From Oenococcus kitaharae (GTDB lineage: Bacteria > Bacillota > Bacilli > Lactobacillales > Lactobacillaceae): a stretch of DNA of 64,000 nt. The notes beneath the pieces are model-generated. The model was given only the letters and a program-made list of their open reading frames with translations, was not told the DNA's origin and searched no databases. Position numbers and translations under genes: made by a program. Shown here in pieces: positions 53,242 through 62,019 of this stretch; within the stretch, counting starts at the first letter, position 1, and the number at the start of each line of letters is the position of its first letter. The stretch lies in contig NZ_JANJQP010000004.1 in the NCBI RefSeq assembly GCF_025758695.1, positions 1 to 64,000 on the forward strand. The letters are read 5' to 3'.

Positions 53242-54711
53242 ATGCCTGTGCAAAACAAAGCAATGCTGATAACTTATGCCGATTCGATGGGTCGGAATAT
53301 TAAAGAACTGCAAGAGGTGCTGACAACTTATATCGGGGATGCCATCGGTGGTATCCATCTGCTGCCTTTCTGCCCTTCAACGGGTGACCGCGGCTTTGCG
53401 CCATCCGACTATACACGCGTTGATTCAGCCTTTGGCGACTGGCGAGATGTTCAGGCTTTGGGCAAAAAATACTATTTGATGTTTGATTTTATGATTAATC
53501 ATATTTCGCGCGAATCGGTGATGTATCAGGATTTTAAAGCCAAAAAAGATGCTTCAGTGTATCGGGATTTCTTTATTCGCTGGGAAAAATTCTGGCCACA
53601 AGGACGCCCCACTCAAGCTGATATTGATTTAATTTATAAGCGTAAAGATCGGGCGCCGATTCAGGAAATCACTTTTGCAGACGGCAGCCAGGAACATCTT
53701 TGGAACACTTTTGGCGATGAGCAGATTGATATTAATGTTAATGCCGACAGCGCGAAAAAATTTATCAAAGAGACGTTGCTAGAGATGGTTCACCATGGCG
53801 CTGACTTGATTCGTTTGGATGCGTTTGCCTATGCAATCAAAAAAATCGATACGAATGATTTCTTTGTCGAACCGGAAATCTGGCAGCTGCTGGATTCAGT
53901 TCGCGACATTCTGACACCGTTGCAAGCTGAAATTCTGCCGGAAATTCATGAGCATTACACAATTCCGGCTAAGATTAACGCACACGGCTACTTTACGTAT
54001 GACTTTGTTCTGCCTTTAGTCACACTTTATACGCTTTATTCCGGCAAGACAGCGCAATTGGCTAAATGGCTGAAGATGTCGCCCAAACGGCAATTTACGA
54101 CTTTAGATACGCATGATGGTATCGGTGTCGTCGATGCTCGAGATATTTTGACTGATGACGAGATTACATATACTTCTAGCGAACTTTACAAAGTCGGAGC
54201 CAACGTGAAAAAGACATATTCATCCGCGGCTTACAATAATTTGGATATTTACCAGATTAATTCCACCTATTATTCATCCTTGGGCAATGATGACAAAGCT
54301 TATCTGTTGGCGAGGATTTTCCAGATTTTTGCCCCTGGTATCCCGCAGATTTATTATGTCGGCTTGCTGGCTGGTGCCAATGATTTGGATTTGTTAGAGA
54401 GGACTAAGGAAGGCCGCAACATTAACCGCCATTATTACAGTCAAGATGAAGTTGCCAAAGAGGTTCAGCGGCCGGTTGTTAAAAAACTGCTTGAGCTGCT
54501 CAGCTGGCGCAATCAATTCGCTGCTTTCGATTTAGACGGTGAGATCACAGTCCAGACCGAGGGCGAGCAGACAATTCGGGTCAAACGCACTTCTACTGAC
54601 GGCCGAGATACGGCTATCTTGCAAGCTAATGCGGCTGACAAGACTTTCACGATTAAGGCTAATGACCAAATTATTTTTTCTGATGACGAAGCAGACAAAG
54701 TCCGATTGTAA
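53242..54711 (+). CDS. Sucrose phosphorylase (GH13_18)
   Basis: A 489-aa cytoplasmic enzyme converting sucrose and phosphate to alpha-glucose-1-phosphate and fructose. The nucleophile Asp193 is in [10 protein letters not shown], the acid/base Glu in LPEIHEHY (about 234), and the transition-state Asp in [28 protein letters not shown] is a family block. A TATAAT (53187-53192) gives it a separate promoter; GGAGGG precedes the ATG. Raffinose degraded by the GH36 enzyme yields sucrose, its substrate, so the two genes form one pathway. Confidence 0.95.
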   Translation: MPVQNKAMLITYADSMGRNIKELQEVLTTYIGDAIGGIHLLPFCPSTGDRGFAPSDYTRVDSAFGDWRDVQALGKKYYLMFDFMINHISRESVMYQDFKAKKDASVYRDFFIRWEKFWPQGRPTQADIDLIYKRKDRAPIQEITFADGSQEHLWNTFGDEQIDINVNADSAKKFIKETLLEMVHHGADLIRLDAFAYAIKKIDTNDFFVEPEIWQLLDSVRDILTPLQAEILPEIHEHYTIPAKINAHGYFTYDFVLPLVTLYTLYSGKTAQLAKWLKMSPKRQFTTLDTHDGIGVVDARDILTDDEITYTSSELYKVGANVKKTYSSAAYNNLDIYQINSTYYSSLGNDDKAYLLARIFQIFAPGIPQIYYVGLLAGANDLDLLERTKEGRNINRHYYSQDEVAKEVQRPVVKKLLELLSWRNQFAAFDLDGEITVQTEGEQTIRVKRTSTDGRDTAILQANAADKTFTIKANDQIIFSDDEADKVRL

Positions 54712-54714
54712 AAT

Positions 54715-54746
54715 AAAAAAACAACCATTACAGGTTGTTTTTTTAT
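54715..54746. terminator. Bidirectional terminator
   Basis: AAAAAAACAACC (54715-54726) pairs with GGTTGTTTTTTT (54733-54744). It lies between sucrose phosphorylase and the convergent HD hydrolase gene, overlapping the latter's stop codon. Confidence 0.85.
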
Positions 54747-55402
54747 GCTTTCGATTCATATTCAGCGATATATTCATCGACAAATTCATGCATGAAATGG
54801 TCGCGCTTTTGGCCAATTTGTTTGGCAGCAGGGGTATTTAGCGAAGCCTGCAGCTTAAAAAGTTTTTCGTAGAAATGGTTAAGGGTTGTCTGCTTATCAT
54901 TACGATATTCAGCTTTATTTTGTAAATCGCGCGGCAGAATGTTGGGGTCATAGTCGATCCGATTGTGTTTAAAACCGTATTTAAAAGCTCGAATCACTGC
55001 AACCGCGCCAATGGCATCCAAGCGATCGGCATCCTGAACAATCTGACCATTTAAATCAAGCGGTTTTGCTTGACCAAAAGTATTTGCCGACCAGGACATA
55101 TTATCGATGATATAAAGAATCGGTTTCGGGTCAACTTGAATGCTGAGGAGAAAATCAGCTGTTCTTTGTTTGGCACTGGCTGGATCGGCAAACAATTTCT
55201 CATCGTAGGTATCGTGTAAAGTCGCGGCTGCCAAGACAACGAACTCATCAGCGCCTTTTTCTTGTTTCAAAATTTTGCGGGCCATTGCGACAACGCGATC
55301 AATATGGCTGCTGTCATGACCTGATTGATCATGATCTAGCAGTGTTTTCATGAAGTTATGAATTTTGTCTAGTTGATTTAGCTGCAGTGGATTCAGTACC
55401 AT
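54743..55402 (-). CDS. HD-domain hydrolase (YedJ-like)
   Basis: A protein of about 219 aa with the HD metal site: HDSSHIDRVV and LAAATLHDTYDEKLF, then QDADRLDAIGAVAVIRAFKYG. Family members are small phosphohydrolases of uncertain substrate. I start at 55402; an ATG at 55411 is also in frame, but it lies inside a TAGAAT hexamer that could be the -10 of a leaderless message. Open frame further upstream crosses the TetR operator and is not coding. Confidence 0.82.
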   Translation of the reverse strand: MVLNPLQLNQLDKIHNFMKTLLDHDQSGHDSSHIDRVVAMARKILKQEKGADEFVVLAAATLHDTYDEKLFADPASAKQRTADFLLSIQVDPKPILYIIDNMSWSANTFGQAKPLDLNGQIVQDADRLDAIGAVAVIRAFKYGFKHNRIDYDPNILPRDLQNKAEYRNDKQTTLNHFYEKLFKLQASLNTPAAKQIGQKRDHFMHEFVDEYIAEYESKA

Positions 55403-55472
55403 ATTTTCCATTCTACACCGAAGCCTTGGGAGCCTGACTTGAAGAAAGTGCTGGACTAAGATAACATAAAAT

Positions 55473-55494
55473 ACATACCGACCGTTCGGTATGT
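55473..55494. promoter_or_regulatory. TetR-type operator overlapping the tetR start region
   Basis: ACATACCGA (55473-55481) and TCGGTATGT (55486-55494) form a perfect 9-bp inverted repeat with a 4-bp centre, six bases before the regulator's ATG. The ACCGNNCGGT-type core is typical of TetR/AcrR operators. Binding would shut off the regulator and the exporter gene behind it. Confidence 0.85.
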
Positions 55495-55499
55495 ACCTC

Positions 55500-56093
55500 A
55501 TGACGACAAAGGATAAAATTTTACAATCTGCGCTTAGGCTATTTTTGCTTCATGGTTATGAAGCGGTCTCAATTGCTGATATTGTCAAACAGGCAGCTGT
55601 GTCAAAGGGTGCTTTGTATAATTATTTTCCCAGCAAGGAAAACCTATTCTTGCAAACGATGCAGCAGCTGTTTTCTGAGTTCGGGAAATCTATGCAAGCC
55701 GATTTTGGTCAGCAGGCTTTTGACAGTTTTCATGCTTTTTATCTGGCCTTTGCGGACCACTATGATCAAGTACTCAATGATCGCCAACCTAATCTGAGCG
55801 ATCAATTGATCCTAATGACCAATGCTGCTAGGGCTTTCCCACAGTTAAAGCAGGTTTTGTCAGAGCAGGAAGCGGTTTTTGTCACATTTTGGCGAAATAA
55901 TATCCAGCGTGCAATGACCAGCGGTGAATTGCGAACAGGCCTGCCCGCAACGGAATTGAGTCATGTCTATCTTAATTTGGTACGCGGTGTTGTGATTGAT
56001 CTCGTGATACGAGAACATAACAGTCGAATAACAAAGGGTCTTTTGAAAGAGAGATTTGATACCATATACATGCTGCTGAAAAAGGAGAACTAG
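55500..56093 (+). CDS. TetR-family transcriptional regulator
   Basis: A 197-aa repressor with the N-terminal helix-turn-helix (about 5-50; ADIVKQAAVSKGALYNYFPSKENLF) and a helical ligand-binding domain. I start at 55500 because the earlier in-frame ATG (55491) lies within the operator. It ends one base before the exporter gene begins, so it is the first gene of a self-regulated exporter operon. Confidence 0.9.
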   Translation: MTTKDKILQSALRLFLLHGYEAVSIADIVKQAAVSKGALYNYFPSKENLFLQTMQQLFSEFGKSMQADFGQQAFDSFHAFYLAFADHYDQVLNDRQPNLSDQLILMTNAARAFPQLKQVLSEQEAVFVTFWRNNIQRAMTSGELRTGLPATELSHVYLNLVRGVVIDLVIREHNSRITKGLLKERFDTIYMLLKKEN

Positions 56094-58091
56094 ATGGCAT
56101 ATCTGCAACTAAAAGACATTCATAAGTCTTATATATTGAATAAAAATGAAGAATTTCCCGTTTTGAAGGGCATCAGCCTAGATTTTGATAAGGGCGAATT
56201 TGTCAGTATTTTAGGTGAATCAGGCGGTGGTAAGTCGACTTTGATGAACATCATCGGCGGTCTTGATCACGATTATGAAGGGGATGTCATCTTGGATGGC
56301 CACTCTACTCGAGATTTTACGGAAAAACAAATGGATGCCTACCGTCGTCAGACAATCGGCTTTATTTTCCAAAGTTTTAACCTGATTTCGCATTTAACCG
56401 TTTTGGACAATGTTTTGGTCAGCTTGGACATGACAACTCTGAGTCATGCTGAAAAGGAACAGCGTGCCAAAGAATTGTTGGAGCAGGTTGGCCTGAGCCA
56501 GCATATTAAAAAGCATCCTAATCAGCTTTCCGGTGGACAAAAACAGCGTGTCGCGATTGCGAGAGCTTTGGCCTCTGATCCGGATATCATTATTGCCGAT
56601 GAGCCTACCGGCGCACTAGATTCCAAAAATACGGATGAAATTCTGGAAATCATGGAAGGCATCGCTAAATCTGGCAAGTTGGTCATTGCGGTCACGCATT
56701 CAGAAGAAGTCGCGCGTTTTGGCACGCGGATTGTTCACATGTCTGATGGCGTCATCGATAAAAATCAGCGCAACCGTGACAAATACGCGCTGCCTGAGCC
56801 TGAATCAGATCAACGGCTCGTCTCAAAAAAACTGGGTGCTTTGGCTGCCTATAAGAATGCTTACAAACATACCATGTATTATTTCTGGCGTAATTTTTTG
56901 ATCATGCTGGGAACCGGTATCGGTATCTTTGCCGTCCTACTCTTTTCTGGTTTAGGAAACGGTATTTCAGCTTTCATCAGTGACCAGATTTCTTCGATGA
57001 TTAATCCAACTTCGGTCTCTGTGATGAGAAATCCATCCGGTAAAAAAATGTCTCAAGCTGAATTCACGAGTTCATTACGACAATTTGCTTCTAACCCATC
57101 TGCGCTGTTGATCAGTAAAGGTGATTTGAACAAGCTGCGATCTTTGAAAAATGTTAATGCCGTACAACCGGGTTATCAATTTGGTCAGTATACCTTGACC
57201 TTGCCTGGCCAAAAAACGCCGGTTTCAGCTAATGGTTTACAAACTTGGACGCGCGCTTTTGCAAGCAGTACGGTTAAAAACGGCCGCAAACCTGGACAAA
57301 ATGAGATTGTCATTGACCGAGCTCAGGCTCAGACTTTTCTTGGTACTAAAAAATATCAGCAGATGATCGGTAAGACAGTGACCTTAAGCTTTACTTGGAT
57401 TAACCAAGCACAGCAGCCAGTCGTGGTTAGCAGGAATTTGAAGGTTTCCGGATTGGCCAACGGCGGCCAAGCAGGTGCTGTTACGGCAACGAATTACGGT
57501 ACGATGCGTACAATGCTGGAGTCTGCCGGTGCCATAACAGATCCTAATTTTGTTTCAGTGAATGCCGACTCCATCGATGTGACGCGCTCTGTTGCCAAAC
57601 AAGTTAATAATATTCGCAGCAAAGGTAAATACGCTTTTGGTGCAATCACGGTTGGCGATATTCTAAGTACAGTCAGTTCATATGTTCGCTTAGCGACTAA
57701 TGTTCTAGCAGCGATTGCCGCGATTTCGTTAGTCGTGTCGGCTTTAATGATTATTGTTTCGATGTATATGAGTGTTTCGGAAAGAACCAAAGAGATTGGT
57801 GTGTTACGGGCTCTAGGCGAAGGCAAACGCGATATCAGCCGTTTGTTCACAGGAGAATCGGTCTTAATCGGACTCTTTTCAGCGGTTCTGGCTTTGATTT
57901 TGGCCTTTGGTATCGGCGCGATTGCTAATAAAGCGCTTTACGGCCTAGCTAAAGCCAACATGGTGATTATCACACCGGGAAACGTCATATTCGCCTTTGT
58001 GATAGCGATTGTGATTTCCTTTTTGGCAGCACTTTTGCCAGCTAGGCGTGCAGCTAAACTTGATCCAATCGAGTCTCTGGCAGCCGAGTAA
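56094..58091 (+). CDS. MacB-type ABC exporter, ATPase fused to permease
   Basis: A 665-aa protein. An ATPase domain (about 1-230) has Walker A GESGGGKST, signature LSGGQKQRVAIARAL, Walker B IIIADEPTGALD and H-loop THSEE. A MacB-type permease follows: one helix at about 268-290, a large extracellular domain (about 300-535), three C-terminal helices and FtsX block SERTKEIGVLRALG. Such fused proteins export peptides or drugs, or act in envelope stress. Control by the upstream TetR protein is likely. Confidence 0.92.
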   Translation: MAYLQLKDIHKSYILNKNEEFPVLKGISLDFDKGEFVSILGESGGGKSTLMNIIGGLDHDYEGDVILDGHSTRDFTEKQMDAYRRQTIGFIFQSFNLISHLTVLDNVLVSLDMTTLSHAEKEQRAKELLEQVGLSQHIKKHPNQLSGGQKQRVAIARALASDPDIIIADEPTGALDSKNTDEILEIMEGIAKSGKLVIAVTHSEEVARFGTRIVHMSDGVIDKNQRNRDKYALPEPESDQRLVSKKLGALAAYKNAYKHTMYYFWRNFLIMLGTGIGIFAVLLFSGLGNGISAFISDQISSMINPTSVSVMRNPSGKKMSQAEFTSSLRQFASNPSALLISKGDLNKLRSLKNVNAVQPGYQFGQYTLTLPGQKTPVSANGLQTWTRAFASSTVKNGRKPGQNEIVIDRAQAQTFLGTKKYQQMIGKTVTLSFTWINQAQQPVVVSRNLKVSGLANGGQAGAVTATNYGTMRTMLESAGAITDPNFVSVNADSIDVTRSVAKQVNNIRSKGKYAFGAITVGDILSTVSSYVRLATNVLAAIAAISLVVSALMIIVSMYMSVSERTKEIGVLRALGEGKRDISRLFTGESVLIGLFSAVLALILAFGIGAIANKALYGLAKANMVIITPGNVIFAFVIAIVISFLAALLPARRAAKLDPIESLAAE

Positions 58092-58128
58092 TGGCCTAAT
58101 AAAATATCAGATCATTTTAAGCAAACAA

Positions 58129-58154
58129 AAAAGCTCCCATCTGGGAGCTTTTAT
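58129..58154. terminator. Bidirectional terminator
   Basis: AAAAGCTCCC (58129-58138) pairs with GGGAGCTTTT (58143-58152) around ATCT. It separates convergent genes and overlaps the stop of the MFS gene. Confidence 0.85.
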
Positions 58155-59473
58155 TTGGCGTTGGCAGTCTGCGCTTTGATTGCCTCTTTGGTATTGAAGC
58201 GGCCTGCTGACAGCACCACGAAGGCGAACAGCAGCATACCGATAATGCCCATGGCCAGCCATGCGTAGACAGGCCGGGAAAAGTTTGCAATGCCTAGAAA
58301 GAGAAATTGTCCGACTGGTATGGATAGTGTGACGATAGAACTAAATAATCCGCTGATGGCAGCTAGTTGATGTTCTGGCACGACTCTCATCATCATTGCC
58401 CCAACTTTAGGATTAATCTTACCTAGCACATAAGAGGTGATAAACATGAGAATTAAAATCAGCCAGCGGTTTGGCATCAGGACAAAAGCAAACGAAGCCA
58501 AGGACAAACTTAGCGTCATCAAGGCCGCCAGACTTGTCAGCTTCATACGCCCAATAGCATCATTCATAAACAAAGAGCTGATGATGACGCCGACTGAGAA
58601 AACGGCACCGTAGATGGCAACTGTCTGTCCATAAGTTGGAAACCAAGGCGTGAAATAGAGGCCTTTAGCCGATAGGAGTGTCAAATTCAAGATGGCATCC
58701 GTCGATGATCCGATAAAGTTCACGGCAGTACCGAAGATAATCAGGAAGAGAATCATTGGCAAAGAAAAGATCAGATTGGCCAAGTTGCCAGAAACACTCT
58801 TCACTTTTTTATCATCTTTAATCTCAGCAGCCTTTTTAGATGCTTCAATGGCTAATTGTGATTCTTTTTCCGCCACGACCAGTTCTTTTCTAGAACTCAA
58901 TAGAACGAAAAACGAAATGGCAAACATCAAAGCATTGATTAGGGCAAAGGCGTCGTATTGGTAATTCATGAAAACAATTAATGTGGCACCAACAATTTGT
59001 CCAATCACGCTGATCGTGCTGGAAATGGCTGTTTGTAACCCGTTGGCCACTTCTCGTTTTGCATCAGGGACGACGTGTTTGGTAATTGGCATCGAGACCA
59101 TGTAAGAAAGGCCGCCAGTCAGATCGCTGAAGAAGTTGATCGCTAATAGAGGGACAAAGATTGCCCAGGATTTCAAATCGCCAAAGAAGAACAAACCGCC
59201 TTCTAAAATGTATAAGACCGTTTGAAACAAGCGCCGGTTCAGCATATAACGAATCGGTTTTTTAACACGTCCCGCGACGCTGCCTAACAGTGCCTGCAGC
59301 ACGGTCGGAAAGATCGTGACTAGCGAAACAATCGAAATTGCCAAAGTCCGGTTGGGCAATTGAGCTGCGTAAATCAAAAAGACAATATTGAACAGGACGG
59401 CACCGATTGTCTCGAAAAGATTACTGATAGCCAAAGCTCGAAAAGCTTTGTTTTGAAATAAGAGTTCCCGCAT
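58151..59473 (-). CDS. MFS transporter
   Basis: A 440-aa permease with about twelve helices and a charged cytoplasmic loop in the middle (about 205-235, rich in Lys/Glu). Its layout resembles MFS drug or macrolide efflux proteins with an MRELLFQNKAFRALAISNL start. I start at 59473 behind AAGGAG; the longer open frame upstream covers the promoter. A divergent Rgg-like regulator is next to it. Substrate unknown. Confidence 0.85.
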   Translation of the reverse strand: MRELLFQNKAFRALAISNLFETIGAVLFNIVFLIYAAQLPNRTLAISIVSLVTIFPTVLQALLGSVAGRVKKPIRYMLNRRLFQTVLYILEGGLFFFGDLKSWAIFVPLLAINFFSDLTGGLSYMVSMPITKHVVPDAKREVANGLQTAISSTISVIGQIVGATLIVFMNYQYDAFALINALMFAISFFVLLSSRKELVVAEKESQLAIEASKKAAEIKDDKKVKSVSGNLANLIFSLPMILFLIIFGTAVNFIGSSTDAILNLTLLSAKGLYFTPWFPTYGQTVAIYGAVFSVGVIISSLFMNDAIGRMKLTSLAALMTLSLSLASFAFVLMPNRWLILILMFITSYVLGKINPKVGAMMMRVVPEHQLAAISGLFSSIVTLSIPVGQFLFLGIANFSRPVYAWLAMGIIGMLLFAFVVLSAGRFNTKEAIKAQTANAK

Positions 59474-59503
59474 GATGTATTTTCTCCTTTTGCTTGTCAT
59501 TAA

Positions 59504-59543
59504 TTTATAACACAATACTGTTTGTGTCAAGGTAATATGTGTT
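59504..59543. promoter_or_regulatory. MFS promoter with embedded palindromic operator
   Basis: On the minus strand a TTGACA -35 (59530-59525) and TATAAA -10 (about 59509-59504) drive the MFS gene. ACACAA (59510-59515) and TTGTGT (59522-59527) form an inverted repeat that fills the spacer. A second, looser copy (GTAATATGTGTT, 59532-59543) lies just outside. This is a plausible binding site for the divergent regulator at 59610. Confidence 0.6.
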
Positions 59544-59609
59544 AAATAAAAAATCGACCCTAAAATTAGTATGCAGCCAGTTGCCAAAAGCAGATCAAAG
59601 TGGGAATAT

Positions 59610-60596
59610 ATGACCATGAACAAAGCTAAAAGTGATTATGGTCCTTTATTCAGCAAAATTAGACAAGAAAAAAATCTGTCATTGACAGATTTGGAAGAAG
59701 AGGGGCTCTCGCGCTCTTTTATTGGTAAATTTGAAAAGGGCAAAACGAAAATCTCGGCTGATCGCTTTTTTCGCCTGCTGTCGAAAATTCAGGTCACGCC
59801 GGATGAATTTTTATCTCGACAGTATGGTGGCCAAACGCCTGATTATTTTAGCCGTTTGGCTGACCGAATCGAAAATAACGATGGCAAAGCTGGGCATATC
59901 CAAACAAACTTGCAACTGGAAAAAGAGATCAGCCGAGATTATGCGGCCGATCCCAGCAATCTGGCGGCCAAATATCTCGGTATCATGCTGCATTACATGA
60001 ATGAAATCGCGATCTTGGTTCGGGACAATCGCATGGCAGACTATTACCGCGTGCGGGCTGCATTTGAAAAAGCCAGTGATGAGATATTGAATTATTTGTT
60101 CAATGTCGAGATTTGGGGAAAATTCGAGATTTATTTATATTCAAGTTTTTCAATGGCTTTTTCGCCTGAAACACGCATGCTCTTACTCAAATCAGCTTTG
60201 AAATCCAGTGATTACCTTCGTGACATTGCAAACGACGGAGATTTTGCCTTTGAAGATTACAAAATCTTGCTAACTGTCATGTCAAACCAAATTTACGATG
60301 ATTTAACCAGTATGAAAAAGACTCTTGAGATGTTCAATGAGCGTTTGCAAGAAAGGCCGGATATCCGTTTTAAAGCTGAGTATTTATTTGAATTAGCTTT
60401 ATACGAGATCGCGACCGGCAATCGAACTAGAGGCGAGGCGCGAGCCAATAATGTGATTAAAGTCTTGACTTTGTTAGCGGATGAGGGAGAAGCAAAAGTC
60501 TTGGCTTATTTTTTGCAGCGTTTTAAAACTTATCTTAAAAAGAAAGAGACTGGCAAAGACAAGCCTGATGACCGTACTATGCGTCTGTGGCTTTAA
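59610..60596 (+). CDS. Rgg/GadR/MutR-family transcriptional regulator
   Basis: A protein of about 328 aa: N-terminal Xre-type helix-turn-helix (about 8-62, with FSKIRQEKNLSLTDLEEEGLSRSFIGKFEKGKT) and a long helical C-terminal region of the Rgg type, which in streptococci binds short peptides. No partner peptide gene could be recognised nearby. The start is uncertain: ATG 59610, or 59616 two codons on, with a weak GTGGGA upstream. It is convergent with the amino-acid permease, and the two stop codons share TTAA. Confidence 0.85.
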   Translation: MTMNKAKSDYGPLFSKIRQEKNLSLTDLEEEGLSRSFIGKFEKGKTKISADRFFRLLSKIQVTPDEFLSRQYGGQTPDYFSRLADRIENNDGKAGHIQTNLQLEKEISRDYAADPSNLAAKYLGIMLHYMNEIAILVRDNRMADYYRVRAAFEKASDEILNYLFNVEIWGKFEIYLYSSFSMAFSPETRMLLLKSALKSSDYLRDIANDGDFAFEDYKILLTVMSNQIYDDLTSMKKTLEMFNERLQERPDIRFKAEYLFELALYEIATGNRTRGEARANNVIKVLTLLADEGEAKVLAYFLQRFKTYLKKKETGKDKPDDRTMRLWL

Positions 60597-61954
60597 TTGC
60601 GATGCTTCAGCCAGGAATAGCCGCCAAAAGCCACTACCCAAATCGCAGTCCCGACAACGGCTGGCAAGGTATCGCTTTGAAAGCCCATCGAGACGAAAAT
60701 AAATGCCATAAAGGCAATTGTCAGCGGATCTAAAATTTTAGGTTTCGGCATTAAAAAACCGTCCGGCAGATAATCAGATGAACGAATATATCTGCTGTGA
60801 GCGAGCAGAGTCAGAATATAAATCAAAAGATAGGCACCGGAACTGACGCTGGCGATGACCGAAAACGCATCATTAATTGTCGGTATTGAATAGATAATCG
60901 GGGAGACAGCCACGACCAAAGCGGAAAACATGATGGCACGAGCCGGAACGCCTTTGTCACTGATGACTGCAAAAGTTTTCTTGAAATGACCCTTAGAATC
61001 TAAAGCCAGCTGGTACAGATGGCGTCCGGAAGAGTACAACACCGAATTTAGAGCACTGGCAGCTGCTGTTAGGACAACAAAATTAATCAAGCCGGCCGCC
61101 CAGCTAATGCCCAACAGCTTAAAGACCCAGACGAAGGGCGACTGTTTGGGATCCAAGGAACGCCAGGGATAGATGGCCATAATTGCCAGCAGGGCACCGA
61201 CGTAAAAAATCAAAATTCTGAAGATAATCTGATTGATAGCTCGCGGCAGTACTTGACGCGGGTTTTTCGTCTCACTGGTCGTGATACCGACGAATTCAAT
61301 TCCTTGGTAGGCAAAGAAAACCATTGGAAACGCCATGACAAACTTCAGCCAGCCATTAGGAAAAAGCTGAAAATGAGTCGTGATATTGACTAAACTGGCG
61401 TGTCCAACAGGCGTCTTGAAATTAACTGCAACCATAAAAATACCAGTCAGAATTAAAGCAACAATAGCCGAAATTTTGATCATGGCAAACCAGAATTCCG
61501 CCTCACCAAAGAATTTCACCGTGATTAAATTGATAGACATGATCATCAAAAGAAAAGCGATCTGTATCAGCCACATGGGAATCTTGGGAAACCAGAACTG
61601 GAAATAAATACCGACGGCCGTCAGCTCGCCCATCCCCATAAAAACAATTGACAGCCAATAGGTCCAGCCTGAGAAAAAACCAAAGGGTCGGCCTAGATAC
61701 TTTGTAATAAAATTAATGAAAGTGTGCTGGCTGGGATCCATGTAAAGCATTTCACCCATGGCGCGCGTGAGCAGGAACATAAAAGTGCCGGCTAACAGAT
61801 AGACCAGCATAATGGACGGCCCAGTAAAGGCGATCGAGCGCGAGGACCCTAAGAACAATCCCGTCCCAATCGTGCCGCCGATAGCAATGAGCTGTACGTG
61901 GCGGTTAGATAATTCGCGTTTCATGTGATTATGGCTGTCGTTAATTTTTTTCAT
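60593..61954 (-). CDS. Amino-acid permease (APC superfamily)
   Basis: A 453-aa permease with twelve predicted helices. The N-terminal LSNRHVQLIAIGGTIGTGLFLGS is the signature of the AAT family (AroP/CycA/LysP type), followed by GEMLYMDPSQHTFINF. Likely a proton-coupled importer, perhaps for D-Ser/D-Ala/Gly or a basic or aromatic amino acid; the sequence alone does not decide. Start at 61954 or at the ATG ten codons later (61924); neither has a strong ribosome site. Divergent from metG. Confidence 0.87.
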   Translation of the reverse strand: MKKINDSHNHMKRELSNRHVQLIAIGGTIGTGLFLGSSRSIAFTGPSIMLVYLLAGTFMFLLTRAMGEMLYMDPSQHTFINFITKYLGRPFGFFSGWTYWLSIVFMGMGELTAVGIYFQFWFPKIPMWLIQIAFLLMIMSINLITVKFFGEAEFWFAMIKISAIVALILTGIFMVAVNFKTPVGHASLVNITTHFQLFPNGWLKFVMAFPMVFFAYQGIEFVGITTSETKNPRQVLPRAINQIIFRILIFYVGALLAIMAIYPWRSLDPKQSPFVWVFKLLGISWAAGLINFVVLTAAASALNSVLYSSGRHLYQLALDSKGHFKKTFAVISDKGVPARAIMFSALVVAVSPIIYSIPTINDAFSVIASVSSGAYLLIYILTLLAHSRYIRSSDYLPDGFLMPKPKILDPLTIAFMAFIFVSMGFQSDTLPAVVGTAIWVVAFGGYSWLKHRN

Positions 61955-61981
61955 TACTCTACATACTAAGGCATCCTTGCT

Positions 61982-62019
61982 TATAATAGAAACATGTATT
62001 TGAAAGGGGCTCATTTGCC
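61982..62019 (+). promoter_or_regulatory. metG promoter and ribosome site
   Basis: TATAAT at 61982-61987 gives a start near 61994 and a short leader with GAAAGGGG about 10 nt before the ATG at 62020. No S-box, T-box or other riboswitch is visible in this short leader. Confidence 0.6.
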
